Assembly (NCBI RefSeq): GCF_002760615.1 | Contig: NZ_AWWI01000120.1 | Location: 30,838-94,837, forward strand | DNA length: 64,000 nt | Origin: Puniceibacterium antarcticum | GTDB lineage: Bacteria; Pseudomonadota; Alphaproteobacteria; Rhodobacterales; Rhodobacteraceae | Reading direction: 5' to 3' | Shown here: positions 37,727-46,715 of the stretch, piece after piece | Position numbering within the stretch: position 1 is the stretch's first letter | Layout of the letters: each line of letters starts with the position of its first letter | The notes under the pieces: model-generated | Seen by the model: only the letters and a program-made list of their open reading frames with translations | Told to the model about the DNA's origin: nothing | Databases searched by the model: none | Position numbers and translations under genes: made by a program

Positions 37727-39035
37727 GGTGATGGGCATGGGCGCGGGCACGCAGATGATCGTGGTGTTTTTCCTGCTGATGGCACTGCGGGTGCCGGTGG
37801 CCTTTTCGCTTGGGCTGTCGGCGATCTATGCCATGTGGCAGATGGGATTCGGATTTGAACTGGCGGGCGATCTGATCGCGACGGGGATTGCCAAATATGC
37901 CCTGCTGGCCATTCCGTTCTTTATCCTTGCCGGGACGTTGATGGGCAGTCTGGGGATTGCCGAACGCATGGTGCGGTTCTTTCGCGTGTTGATCGGCGAT
38001 CTGCCGGGCGGGATGGGTGTTGTCGGCACCGTGGTCTGCCTGTTCTGGGGCGCGGTGTCTGGCTCTGGCCCGGCCTCTGTTGCTGCTATTGGCCCGATGA
38101 TCATTCGCGGGATGGAGGAAGACGGCTATCCCCGCGCGGCCGCTGCTGCGCTGGTCTGCACGGGGGCGGCGCTGTCCATCGTCATTCCGCCGTCTATCGG
38201 CCTTGTGATCTACGGCGTGATCGCGGAAACCTCGATTTCTGCGCTGTTCACCGCTGCGATCTTTCCCGGGCTGTTCATGGGTCTGCTGATGCTGCTGGTC
38301 CTGCCATTCATCAAGGCCAAGGGGCGCACCGCACTTGACCGGCTCGCCCCACCCATCGAAAGCGACGGATACTGGCGCGATCTGGGCCGTACCTTCCGCG
38401 AGTCGTTCTGGGGCCTTATGACACCTGTGGTCATTCTGGGTGGCATCTATTCGGGTATTTTTACCCCGACCGAGGCCGCACTGGTTGCAACCGTCTATGC
38501 GCTGGCCGTCGGGGCCTTTGCTTATCGCACCCTCACATGGCGCGGGCTGTATGAGGCGCTGTCCGATGCTGCCGCCTCTTCGGCCGTGGTGATGCTGGTC
38601 GTGGCCTATGCCAGCCTGTTTGGCTGGGTGGTCACGGTCGAGGATCTTGTCGGCCAGTATTCCGGCCAACTTCTGGGCCTGTCGGACAACGGCGCCGTGA
38701 TCCTTCTGGTGATCATGGTTATCCTGCTGATCGCAGGTATGTTCATGGATCCGGTCACAGTGATGTTCATCTGCCTGCCGATCTTCATGCCTGTTGTGCG
38801 CGAACTGGGCTGGGATCCGGTCTGGTTTGGCGTGCTTGTGATGGTGAACCTTGCCATCGGGCTGATCACGCCCCCTGTGGGCATCAACCTCTACGTCGCC
38901 GCCAACGTGACCCGTCTGCCGATCGAACGGATCGCACGCGCGGCGGTGCCTTTCCTGCTGGTCAGCCTCATCGGTCTTGCCTTGGTCGCGGCGTTCCCCA
39001 GCATCTCACTTTTCCTGCCGGAGATCCTGAAATGA
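37719..39035 (+). CDS. TRAP transporter large permease (DctM family)
   Basis: The roughly 438-residue protein has 11-12 helices, with the DctM segments AIPFFILAGTLMGSLGIAERM near residue 75, GSGPASVAAIGPMI near 115 and LGLITPPVGINLYV-like NLAIGLITPPVGINLYVA near 390. It is the transport channel of the TRAP system. Starts at 37719, 37731 and 37737 are possible; GAGGTG sits well for the last. It overlaps the SDR gene by four bases. Confidence 0.93.
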   Translation: MSEVMGMGAGTQMIVVFFLLMALRVPVAFSLGLSAIYAMWQMGFGFELAGDLIATGIAKYALLAIPFFILAGTLMGSLGIAERMVRFFRVLIGDLPGGMGVVGTVVCLFWGAVSGSGPASVAAIGPMIIRGMEEDGYPRAAAAALVCTGAALSIVIPPSIGLVIYGVIAETSISALFTAAIFPGLFMGLLMLLVLPFIKAKGRTALDRLAPPIESDGYWRDLGRTFRESFWGLMTPVVILGGIYSGIFTPTEAALVATVYALAVGAFAYRTLTWRGLYEALSDAAASSAVVMLVVAYASLFGWVVTVEDLVGQYSGQLLGLSDNGAVILLVIMVILLIAGMFMDPVTVMFICLPIFMPVVRELGWDPVWFGVLVMVNLAIGLITPPVGINLYVAANVTRLPIERIARAAVPFLLVSLIGLALVAAFPSISLFLPEILK

Positions 39036-39805
39036 CGCAAACCGTTGCCCTCGTCACAGGTGCCGCCCGCGGCATCGGTCTTGCTACTGCCCGTCTATTT
39101 CACGCGGAAGGCCGGCGCGTAGTCATGCTGGACCGGGATGGCGCAGAACTGGGACGGGTCGCGAAAGAGCTTGAAGGTGCGCTGCCCATGATCTGCGATG
39201 TATCCCGGCCCGAAGAGGTGGACGCAGCCGTGAGGCAGATTGTGGTCAAGTGCGTCCGGCTCGACATTCTGGTGAACAATGCCGGTGTCGCCGATTTTGG
39301 CCCCATAGCCGACACGGATTTTTCCCGCTGGCGGCGGGTGATGGAAACCAATCTCGACGGTGTCTTTCTGATGAGCCAAGCCTGCCTGCCGCTGCTTTCG
39401 AGGCAGGGCGGCGCAATTGTCAACATCGCCTCCATCTCGGGCCTGCGCGCCTCAACTTTGCGTGTTGCCTATGGCACGTCCAAGGCGGCGGTCATCCACC
39501 TGACCAAGCAGCAGGCCGCGGAACTGGGCGAAGTCGGCATTCGGTCAAACTGCGTCTGCCCCGGCCCGGTGAATACCAAGCTTGCGCTGGCTGTACATTC
39601 GCCCGAAATTCGCGCCGCCTATCACGACGCGATCCCGTTGAACCGTTATGGATCAGAGCAGGAAATTGCCGAGGTCATCGCCTTTCTTGCAAGTGAAAAG
39701 GCAAGCTATGTCACCGGTCAGGTCATCGCCTCGGATGGTGGATTTGATTCGACGGGCGTCGGCCTGCCTGCGCTCAGGCCCGCACGCACGCGACAAAAAC
39801 CCTGA
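39032..39805 (+). CDS. SDR-family oxidoreductase of the catabolic cluster
   Basis: The 257-residue classical SDR has the cofactor loop TGAARGIG, NNAG near residue 85, catalytic Ser in SISGLRAS and Y-x3-K as YGTSKAA. The VTGQVIASDGG segment near the end is also typical. An Asp after the second strand (VVMLDRDG) suggests NAD+ use. The ATGA overlap with the large permease places it in the TRAP operon, where it probably oxidises a hydroxyl group of the imported acid. Confidence 0.9.
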   Translation: MTQTVALVTGAARGIGLATARLFHAEGRRVVMLDRDGAELGRVAKELEGALPMICDVSRPEEVDAAVRQIVVKCVRLDILVNNAGVADFGPIADTDFSRWRRVMETNLDGVFLMSQACLPLLSRQGGAIVNIASISGLRASTLRVAYGTSKAAVIHLTKQQAAELGEVGIRSNCVCPGPVNTKLALAVHSPEIRAAYHDAIPLNRYGSEQEIAEVIAFLASEKASYVTGQVIASDGGFDSTGVGLPALRPARTRQKP

Positions 39806-39832
39806 CTGCTAACGTTTCCGAGGTTGTGATAC

Positions 39833-40366
39833 TCACTGCACCTGCCATTTTGCCAGCTTGCGGGCGAGTGTGCGGCGGTGCATGCCAAGGCGTCTGGCTG
39901 TTTCTGAAATGTTGAAATCCGCTGCAACCAAGGTTTCGTGGATTTTTTCCCACTCGAGGGTCTTGATCGACGTGGGGCGGTTGGTGGTCTTGACCTCAGA
40001 ATCGCCTTCGACCCGTTCGAATGCCGCAAGGATATCATCCGTATTGGAGGGTTTTGTCAGGTAATTGCAGGCGCCCAGCTTGATTGCCTCGACCGCCGTG
40101 GCGATGCTTGCAAAACCTGTCAGTACGACGATACGCATGTCAGGATTCTGCTTGTGCAACAGATCGACACAGACCAGTCCTGAATCCCCCGAAAGTTTCA
40201 GATCAACCACCGCATGGGTCGGCACGCTGTCTTTCACGAACTCTCGCAATGCCTCTGCGCTGGCCACGCGCGCAACATTGAAGCCGCGCCTTTGCATGGA
40301 CCGTTGAAGGGTCTGGGAAAGATCGTCGTCGTCCTCGACAATCAGAATATTGGCATCAGGGGTCAT
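39833..40366 (-). CDS. regA: RegA/PrrA/ActR-type response regulator
   Basis: The 177-residue protein has a receiver domain with acidic pocket EDDDD near residue 11, phospho-acceptor Asp55 in AVVDLKLSG and Lys in YLTKPS, then a C-terminal Fis-type helix-turn-helix ISETARRLGMHRRTLARKL that is diagnostic of RegA/PrrA/ActR. In relatives it controls respiration, photosynthesis and CO2/N2 fixation genes by redox. Its start overlaps the regB end by 11 bases. Confidence 0.9.
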   Translation of the reverse strand: MTPDANILIVEDDDDLSQTLQRSMQRRGFNVARVASAEALREFVKDSVPTHAVVDLKLSGDSGLVCVDLLHKQNPDMRIVVLTGFASIATAVEAIKLGACNYLTKPSNTDDILAAFERVEGDSEVKTTNRPTSIKTLEWEKIHETLVAADFNISETARRLGMHRRTLARKLAKWQVQ

Positions 40367-41681
40367 CTGCTTGGGTCCCGGCCACTGACAACTTGTCCAG
40401 AGGCAACTTCATTGTCACAGTTGCGCCGCCATCCGCTCGATTGACCGCGCCTACATCTCCCCCGAGCTTACGTATCGCGTTTACGACCAGAAACAAGCCC
40501 ACGCCTTTGCCCATGCCCTCTTTGGTGGAATTGTATGGCTTTCCCAACTTGCCCAGCACCTTTGGATCAAAACCCGGGCCGCGATCATCAATCTGCACAA
40601 CAAGCGCGTTTCCCGCGCGTGAGGCGGTCAGCCCGACCCAGTCGGGAGACACCTCAAGCGCGTTGTCAAGCACGGTTGTGACGAGCTGCTTGATCGAGCT
40701 GTCGGTCAGGATCGACACGTTCGCGCCAAACCTGTTTTCAAACTGCAGCGCGGCTGTCCCACGGTTTTCTGCCCATTCCCGGGTCACATCCGAAAGGAAA
40801 GCATTGACGCTGGAGCGCTTTGGTCCAACGCCCCGTGCTTCGCCGGAAGAGGTCAGGATATTGCTGACGATATCCTTGCAGCGATCTACCGCCTTTTGCA
40901 TCTGGGCGATGTCATGTTGCAATTCCATGTCGTCACGCGTCGTTGGCATCGCCCTCCAGTCGCTGAGAATGACCGAGATCGAGGCAAGGGGCGTTCCCAG
41001 CTCATGCGCGGCGCCAGAGGCCAAAAGGCCCATGCGTACGATGTGATCTTCTTCAGAAGCCTGTTGGCGCATTTCTGCAAGGCGCGCGTCGCGATCCCGC
41101 AGGTTACGTGTGATCCGGGTCACCAGACTGGCGACCAGAACAGAGTCGATGATCAAGGCAACCAACATGCCTGTCAGATAGGTCGCAAAAAAAGGTTCGT
41201 ACTCGGGAAGCCGCAGCGGCAGATGCACAACGGTCAACAGACCAAAGAGCAGTGCCGTCAGCGCGGTGAATTTCCAGTATTCCTTTGGACCAAGCAAAAG
41301 TGCTGCCAGTGTCACCTGCAGCAGGTAGAGCGCCGTGAACGGGTTTGTTGCCCCCCCACTCAGCCCCAGCTGAATGGTCAGCAACAACATATCCACCAGC
41401 AGGACCTTGGTGAGGTTTGGGACGCGCTGTCGTTTGAGCCAGTAGACACTTAGCAGGTTCAGCCCCAGCAACGAGACCAACGTCCCCCCCATCCAGATCA
41501 GGGGCAAATCTATTTGAAGCACGAATTCGGCGAAGATAATCGTGCAGACTTGGCCTGCAAACGCTATCCAACGCAGCTGGACCAGAAGGCGCTGGTTTTT
41601 GAGGTCCGTATCAACCTCGTTATGCGCCAAGGCAAGGCGAGAGAATGCTAAGTTCCGGGCCACGCGCGGCGTTGCCTCCAT
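40356..41681 (-). CDS. regB: RegB/PrrB/ActS-type redox sensor histidine kinase
   Basis: The 441-residue protein has six N-terminal helices with the quinone-site motif GGATNPF, an H-box ASGAAHELGTPLAS, a Cys in DRCKDIVSNIL placed like the redox-active Cys of RegB, and a kinase domain with VLDNALEVSP and DDRGPGFDP. It senses the ubiquinone pool and phosphorylates RegA. The ATG at 41681 has no good ribosome site; a GTG six codons later follows GGAGG and is a good alternative. It lies after the quinol oxidase and SURF1 genes. Confidence 0.9.
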   Translation of the reverse strand: MEATPRVARNLAFSRLALAHNEVDTDLKNQRLLVQLRWIAFAGQVCTIIFAEFVLQIDLPLIWMGGTLVSLLGLNLLSVYWLKRQRVPNLTKVLLVDMLLLTIQLGLSGGATNPFTALYLLQVTLAALLLGPKEYWKFTALTALLFGLLTVVHLPLRLPEYEPFFATYLTGMLVALIIDSVLVASLVTRITRNLRDRDARLAEMRQQASEEDHIVRMGLLASGAAHELGTPLASISVILSDWRAMPTTRDDMELQHDIAQMQKAVDRCKDIVSNILTSSGEARGVGPKRSSVNAFLSDVTREWAENRGTAALQFENRFGANVSILTDSSIKQLVTTVLDNALEVSPDWVGLTASRAGNALVVQIDDRGPGFDPKVLGKLGKPYNSTKEGMGKGVGLFLVVNAIRKLGGDVGAVNRADGGATVTMKLPLDKLSVAGTQADDP

Positions 41682-42409
41682 TCATGTCTGCCAAACAAGA
41701 ATGAAGCGGCGAGCGTGCCAATTGCAAGGGCGAACCAGGTCAAGGCATAGCTGAGATGGGCATTGCGGAAATTCACGACAGTCAGTCCGCCGATAGGATA
41801 GCCGCCCGGGTTCGGCGTGGCATCCGCATCTATGAAAAACGGCGCGGTCGTTACACCAATATCTGCGGAAATCGCGCCGACATCCCGGGAGTACCATCGG
41901 CCCTGCGCCGGATCGTTTTCCCGCAGGAACCCGCCCTTTGGTTCAGATATCCGGATCAGCCCGGTGATCGTGACCCTGCCCTGAACCTGCCCCTGTGAGC
42001 GGCTCGCCGGATCGCTGTGATCAGACGGTACAAAGCCGCGATTAATCTGATAGCTGCCTTCGGGAGTCACCAGCGGCGTCATCACCCAGTAGCCGCCACC
42101 AAGCTCGGTGACCGCCTGCACAAGAGTTTCATCCTCGTGCAGGAATTTGCCTGAAATTGTGACCCTGCGGTATTCATCCGTGTCACGCGTGAGGTCAGCC
42201 CATTCCTTCGATGACGGTGCAGCGACCGCAGACGCCGCAAGCCGTGCATCCACCCGTGTGATCAGCTCCCGCTTCCAGGACAGACGCTCGACCTGCCAGA
42301 CCCCCAGCGAGGTGAACAGGATCAGCAACAAAGCGGCAAATCCCACCAGTATGCAGAGGGTTATCAGTGAACGTCGTTCCGGCCTTTGCCGGTCTGGGGC
42401 ATGTGTCAC
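41648..42409 (-). CDS. SURF1 family protein
   Basis: The 253-residue protein has a helix near the N-terminus (LITLCILVGFAALLLILFTSLGVWQVERLSWK, containing the typical LG-x-WQ-x-x-R-x-x-WK motif) and another at the C-terminus (HLSYALTWFALAIGTLAASFLF), with a periplasmic domain between (GGGYWVMTPL, INRGFVP). SURF1 helps insert heme into heme-copper oxidases. Placed directly after cyoD, it probably serves the bo3-type oxidase. It overlaps the regB frame by 34 bases (16 if the later start is used). Confidence 0.92.
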   Translation of the reverse strand: MTHAPDRQRPERRSLITLCILVGFAALLLILFTSLGVWQVERLSWKRELITRVDARLAASAVAAPSSKEWADLTRDTDEYRRVTISGKFLHEDETLVQAVTELGGGYWVMTPLVTPEGSYQINRGFVPSDHSDPASRSQGQVQGRVTITGLIRISEPKGGFLRENDPAQGRWYSRDVGAISADIGVTTAPFFIDADATPNPGGYPIGGLTVVNFRNAHLSYALTWFALAIGTLAASFLFGRHEWRQRRAWPGT

Positions 42410-42417
42410 GATCGCGT

Positions 42418-42765
42418 TTACATATCCCCGGTCATGGGCATCATGTTAGTGTTCATGTGATACATCACCCAGACAGAGCCTGACAGCATGATGACAAGAA
42501 TGACGATGGTGAAAAGAAGGGTGATCATCGTCCAGCCTTCTTCCGAACTCGACCTCATGTGCAGGAAATAGATCATGTGAACGACGATCTGAATGGCCGC
42601 CGCCGCCAGCACCAGCGCGATCGTCAGATCCCGGTTGGGAAGCCCGCCAGACATCACAAGGCCAAAAGGGATGACCGTCAGCAGGACCGACAGCAGAAAA
42701 CCGGTCACATAGGTTTTCATGCTTCCATGGTCATCCGCGTGAGAATGGGTTTCATGCGTGCTCAT
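42418..42765 (-). CDS. cyoD: Cytochrome o ubiquinol oxidase subunit IV
   Basis: The 115-residue protein has three helices, with the subunit IV pattern KTYVTGFLLSVLLTVIPFGLV and VVHMIYFLHMRSSSEEGW. The His-rich N-terminus (HETHSHADDHG) is typical. It stabilises the oxidase. The ATG at 42765 shares one base with the cyoC stop; a longer open frame lies inside cyoC. Confidence 0.93.
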   Translation of the reverse strand: MSTHETHSHADDHGSMKTYVTGFLLSVLLTVIPFGLVMSGGLPNRDLTIALVLAAAAIQIVVHMIYFLHMRSSSEEGWTMITLLFTIVILVIMLSGSVWVMYHMNTNMMPMTGDM

Positions 42766-43385
42766 CAGATCATCCCCATGAGATAGACAAAGGTGAAAAC
42801 GCCAATCCAGATGACATCCAGAAAGTGCCAGAATAGGCTCAGGCACATAAGGCGGCGTTTATTGAAACTGGTCAGTCCAAAGCGCAGCACCTGCAAGATC
42901 AGCGTGATCAGCCAGATGCTGCCAAAGGTGACGTGCAGCCCGTGGGTCCCGACCAGCGTGAAGAATGCCGATAGGAAGGCCGAGCTTTGCGGTGTTGCGC
43001 CTTCGGCAATCATATGGCTGAATTCGGTCAGCTCGATTGTCAGGAAGGCCGCGCCGAACAGCCCGGTGATCACCAGCCAGATCAGCATCGGCTTCACCCG
43101 GTCACGGGCCATTTCCAGCATGGCAAATCCATAGGTGATGGACGAAAACAGCAGCATTGCGGTGTTCAGCGCTACAAGCTCCAGATCGAACAGCTCTTTT
43201 GGTCCTGGCCCACCTGCAAAGCTGTGGCCCAAGACAGCGTAGACCGCAAATAGAACCGCAAAGATCAGACAGTCGCTCATCAGGTAGACCCAGAACCCCA
43301 GCATCGTGCTGGCGCCCTCGGGATGATGCGGCTCTTCGCTCAGGTGGAATTGCGGGGTGGAATTCGTGTCAACAGTCATTGTCAT
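42765..43385 (-). CDS. cyoC: Cytochrome o ubiquinol oxidase subunit III
   Basis: The 206-residue protein has five helices with the subunit III signatures MLGFWVYLMSDCLIFAVLFAVYAVLGH and TLVGTHGLHVTFGSIWL. It is part of the proton-pumping bo3-type quinol oxidase. It starts three bases after the cyoB stop; ATGs at codons 1 and 3 are both possible. Confidence 0.95.
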   Translation of the reverse strand: MTMTVDTNSTPQFHLSEEPHHPEGASTMLGFWVYLMSDCLIFAVLFAVYAVLGHSFAGGPGPKELFDLELVALNTAMLLFSSITYGFAMLEMARDRVKPMLIWLVITGLFGAAFLTIELTEFSHMIAEGATPQSSAFLSAFFTLVGTHGLHVTFGSIWLITLILQVLRFGLTSFNKRRLMCLSLFWHFLDVIWIGVFTFVYLMGMI

Positions 43386-43388
43386 GGT

Positions 43389-45398
43389 TCAGGTCCCCCT
43401 TGCCAGAAGTTTTGAACGTGCGGCTTCGGTATCCGTCACCGTCCTAGCTGGAATGTGGAAATCGCGGTCGGTGATGAAGGTATGGCCGATGGCAACCGCA
43501 AGAATGGCGCCAAAGGATAGCGCGACAAGCCACCAGATATACCAGATAAGCCCGAACCCGCAGACTACGCTGAGCGCTGCAATGATCACCCCGGTGCCGG
43601 TATTCCTTGGCATGTGGATGGGTGCAAAATTGCTCTGCGGGCGTTTGTAGCCGTGGGTTTTCATATCGTGCCAAGCGTCAAGATCGCGCACCAGCGGTGT
43701 GAAGGCAAAATTATAGTCCGGCGGCGGCGAAGAGGTCGCCCATTCGAGTGTCCGCCCATTCCAGGGGTCCCCTGTCACATCTCGGTTCTTTTCCTTGTCG
43801 CGGATCGACACAGCGATCTGGATCAGAAAGGCGCCGATCCCGATGGCGATCAGCCCAGCACCAAAGGCGGCGATCACGAACCAGATTTGCAGGCTCGGAT
43901 CGTCAAACACCCGCATCCGGCGTGTCACCCCCATGAGGCCAAGGATATAAAGCGGCGTGAAGGCGAACCAGTAGCCGATGACCCAGAACCAGAAAGATAT
44001 TTTTCCCCAGAACTCATTCAGGGTGAAACCGAAGGCCTTGGGGAACCAGTAGTTCATACCGGCGAACAGGCCAAAGAGCACGCCGCCGATGATCACGTTA
44101 TGGAAGTGCGCGATCAGAAACAGCGAGTTGTGCAGGACGAAATCGGCAGGCGGAACCGCCAGAAGGACACCGGTCATACCGCCGACCGTGAAGGTCAGCA
44201 TAAAAGCGATTGTCCACATCATAGGCAGTTCGAACCGGATGCGGCCGCGATACATGGTGAAGAGCCAGTTGAAGAGCTTCGCCCCCGTGGGAATTGAGAT
44301 GATCATCGTCGTGATCCCGAAGAACGAGTTCACGCTGGCCCCAGAGCCCATGGTAAAGAAGTGGTGCAGCCAGACGAGGTAGGACAGGATCGTGATGCAG
44401 ATGGTTGCATAGACCATCGAGGTGTAGCCGAAGAGCTTTTTGCCCGAGAAGGTCGAGGTCACCTCGGAATATATGCCAAAGCAGGGCAGGATCAGGATGT
44501 AGACCTCTGGGTGACCCCAGATCCAGATGAAGTTCACATACATCATCGGGTTGCCGCCCATACCGTTCGTGAAGAAATGCGTGCCCATGTAGCGGTCAAG
44601 GGAGAGAAGCACCAAAACGGCGGTCAGAACGGGAAAGGAGGCAACGATCAGCACGTTGGTACACAGAGCGGTCCAGGTAAAGATCGGCATCCGCATCATG
44701 TGCATACCGGGTGCGCGCATCTTGATGATCGTCACCAGAAGGTTGATCCCGGACAGAGTCGTGCCAACACCCGCAATCTGCAGCCCCCAGATGTAGTAAT
44801 CCACCCCGACATCAGGACTGGCACCGATCCCAGAAAGCGGCGGCATGGCCAGCCAACCGGCCTTGGAAAATTCACCGATGAACAGTGACATCATGACGAC
44901 GATGGCACCGCCGACGGTCATCCAGAAGGAAAAGTTGTTCAGAAAGGGAAACGACACGTCCCGCGCGCCGATCTGCAACGGCACCACGTAGTTCATAAGC
45001 CCCGTGACCATGGGCATGGCCACGAAGAAGATCATGATCACTCCGTGTGCGGTAAAGACCTGATCATAGTGGTGCGCGGGCAGATACCCTTCGGACCCGC
45101 CAAAAGCCATGGCTTGTTGAAGCCGCATCATGATCGCATCGGCAAAGCCGCGCAGCAACATGATGACCCCAAGGACCATGTACATAATACCGATCTTTTT
45201 ATGATCGACCGAGGTGAACCATTCCTTCCAGAGATAGCCCCAGAGACGAAAGTAGGTGAGCGCCCCAAAGACCACGATGCCGACCAACGCCACGACAGCG
45301 AAAGTGGCAAGCAAAATGGGCTCATGATAGGGAATGGACTCCAGGGACAGCCGACCGAATAGGAAGGAGTTTGAGGGATCTTGCACTGGCAATGTCAT
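43389..45398 (-). CDS. cyoB: Cytochrome o ubiquinol oxidase subunit I
   Basis: The 669-residue catalytic subunit has some 15 helices. It carries the heme-copper core [21 protein letters not shown] (cross-linked His-Tyr pair), the HHFFTMG copper-ligand histidines and the heme ligands in [11 protein letters not shown]-terminal residues match the quinol-oxidising CyoB type. It reduces O2 with ubiquinol and pumps protons in the inner membrane. Twelve bases separate it from cyoA. Confidence 0.97.
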   Translation of the reverse strand: MTLPVQDPSNSFLFGRLSLESIPYHEPILLATFAVVALVGIVVFGALTYFRLWGYLWKEWFTSVDHKKIGIMYMVLGVIMLLRGFADAIMMRLQQAMAFGGSEGYLPAHHYDQVFTAHGVIMIFFVAMPMVTGLMNYVVPLQIGARDVSFPFLNNFSFWMTVGGAIVVMMSLFIGEFSKAGWLAMPPLSGIGASPDVGVDYYIWGLQIAGVGTTLSGINLLVTIIKMRAPGMHMMRMPIFTWTALCTNVLIVASFPVLTAVLVLLSLDRYMGTHFFTNGMGGNPMMYVNFIWIWGHPEVYILILPCFGIYSEVTSTFSGKKLFGYTSMVYATICITILSYLVWLHHFFTMGSGASVNSFFGITTMIISIPTGAKLFNWLFTMYRGRIRFELPMMWTIAFMLTFTVGGMTGVLLAVPPADFVLHNSLFLIAHFHNVIIGGVLFGLFAGMNYWFPKAFGFTLNEFWGKISFWFWVIGYWFAFTPLYILGLMGVTRRMRVFDDPSLQIWFVIAAFGAGLIAIGIGAFLIQIAVSIRDKEKNRDVTGDPWNGRTLEWATSSPPPDYNFAFTPLVRDLDAWHDMKTHGYKRPQSNFAPIHMPRNTGTGVIIAALSVVCGFGLIWYIWWLVALSFGAILAVAIGHTFITDRDFHIPARTVTDTEAARSKLLARGT

Positions 45399-45410
45399 GT
45401 TTCGGTCCGT

Positions 45411-46538
45411 TCAGAGTGTATCTGGAGAAGAAGCGGCAGGTTTTGTCCCGAAGAACGGCGTCAGATCCTGCGACAGGCCATGCCCACGGAGCATCCCGCC
45501 ACCGGTGGGATCCGCCTTCATCGGCTCATCGGGGGCGTGTTCGCCCATTTGGTCCATCGGGGCCATGTGGGTCATGTGTTCGGACGGGGCCGTGCGATCC
45601 GCATCGTTCATGGCGGTCATCGGTTCCTGTCCGGCTCGTGTCCGCGCGTCGCGCATCATCACGTCGTCCATGCAGGCCGTACCGGGAGCGACGCACATGT
45701 TGAGGATATCGTGATACAGCTCGTCTGAAACCGCGCTGTAGAATTTTGGCGCGACGTTTTCAGTTGGCTGCTCAAGCGACAGATAAGCTGTGGCATCTAG
45801 TGTGGCGTCAGACGCACGGGACTTTGCTACCCAAGTTTCAAAGTCTGCATCGCTGACCACGTGGAACTTGAACCGCATGCCGGAAAAGCCCGCACCGGAG
45901 TAGTTCGAGGAAAAGCCATCATAGATCCCTTTCTCGTTGATCACCCCGTGCAACATCGTTTGCATGCCGGGCATCGTGTAGATCATCCCCGCCATCGTCG
46001 GCACGTAGAAGGCATTCATCACCTCGGACGAGGTCAGTTTGAACTCGATCGGGCGATCAACCGGTGCGGCCAGTTCGTTAACTGTCGCAATCCCGTACTC
46101 TGGATAAATAAACAGCCATTTCCAATCGAGCGAGACGACCTCGACCTGCAGTGGCTTACGGTCCTTGGTGATCTTGGTGGTGGAGGAGATACGATCCAGC
46201 GGGCGGTAGGGATCAAGAAGGTGTGTGCCGACCCAGGTCAATCCACCCAGACAAATCACGATCAGCAGCGGCGCAGCCCAGATCACCAGCTCCAACCGTG
46301 TGGAGTGGCTCCATTCCGGATCATAAGTCGCATCCCGATTGGACGCCCGATACCTCCACGCGAAAAATACGACGAGGAGCATCACCGGGACGATGATAAT
46401 CAGCATCAGATAGGTGGAGTTGAGCAGGATGTCCTTTTGCTGCGCGGCGACATCGCCCGAAGGGGACAAAACAACTGTCTTGCAGGCAGAGACAAGGAAA
46501 AATGGCGCAGACAGAGCCGCTAAGTATAAACGTTTCAA
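45411..46538 (-). CDS. cyoA: Cytochrome o ubiquinol oxidase subunit II (lipoprotein)
   Basis: The 375-residue protein has a lipobox (FLVSAC, lipid-anchored Cys19), two helices (about 42-62 and 82-104) and a cupredoxin-like domain without CuA ligands (VEVVSLDWKWLFIYPEYGIATVNEL), as in quinol oxidases. It is longer than E. coli CyoA: residues 281-350 form a Met/His-rich tail with about 13 Met (EHMTHMAPMDQMGEH). It is first in the operon; an operator-like palindrome lies about 95-115 bases upstream. Confidence 0.94.
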   Translation of the reverse strand: MKRLYLAALSAPFFLVSACKTVVLSPSGDVAAQQKDILLNSTYLMLIIIVPVMLLVVFFAWRYRASNRDATYDPEWSHSTRLELVIWAAPLLIVICLGGLTWVGTHLLDPYRPLDRISSTTKITKDRKPLQVEVVSLDWKWLFIYPEYGIATVNELAAPVDRPIEFKLTSSEVMNAFYVPTMAGMIYTMPGMQTMLHGVINEKGIYDGFSSNYSGAGFSGMRFKFHVVSDADFETWVAKSRASDATLDATAYLSLEQPTENVAPKFYSAVSDELYHDILNMCVAPGTACMDDVMMRDARTRAGQEPMTAMNDADRTAPSEHMTHMAPMDQMGEHAPDEPMKADPTGGGMLRGHGLSQDLTPFFGTKPAASSPDTL

Positions 46539-46630
46539 TGCATTTCCAGTCTGTTAGTCCAGATTTGACAGGTTTGGATGTAACCCGAGCCTGTTTTGCA
46601 CCGGCGATATCGGCCATGCTGCAGGTGCAA

Positions 46631-46651
46631 CATTGGACAATTTGTCCAATG
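46631..46651. promoter_or_regulatory. 21-bp perfect palindrome between cyoA and the MFS gene
   Basis: CATTGGACAA (46631-46640), a central T, and TTGTCCAATG (46642-46651) form a perfect inverted repeat. It lies 65 bases ahead of the MFS start and 93 bases ahead of cyoA, in the only gap between the divergent genes. Its size and symmetry fit an operator for a dimeric regulator. I cannot assign it to a known regulator. Confidence 0.65.
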
Positions 46652-46715
46652 CAAAGCCCGACGGAACAGGAGCAGGACACTCACAACATTCAACAGTGAA
46701 CGGAGCATCAACGGC

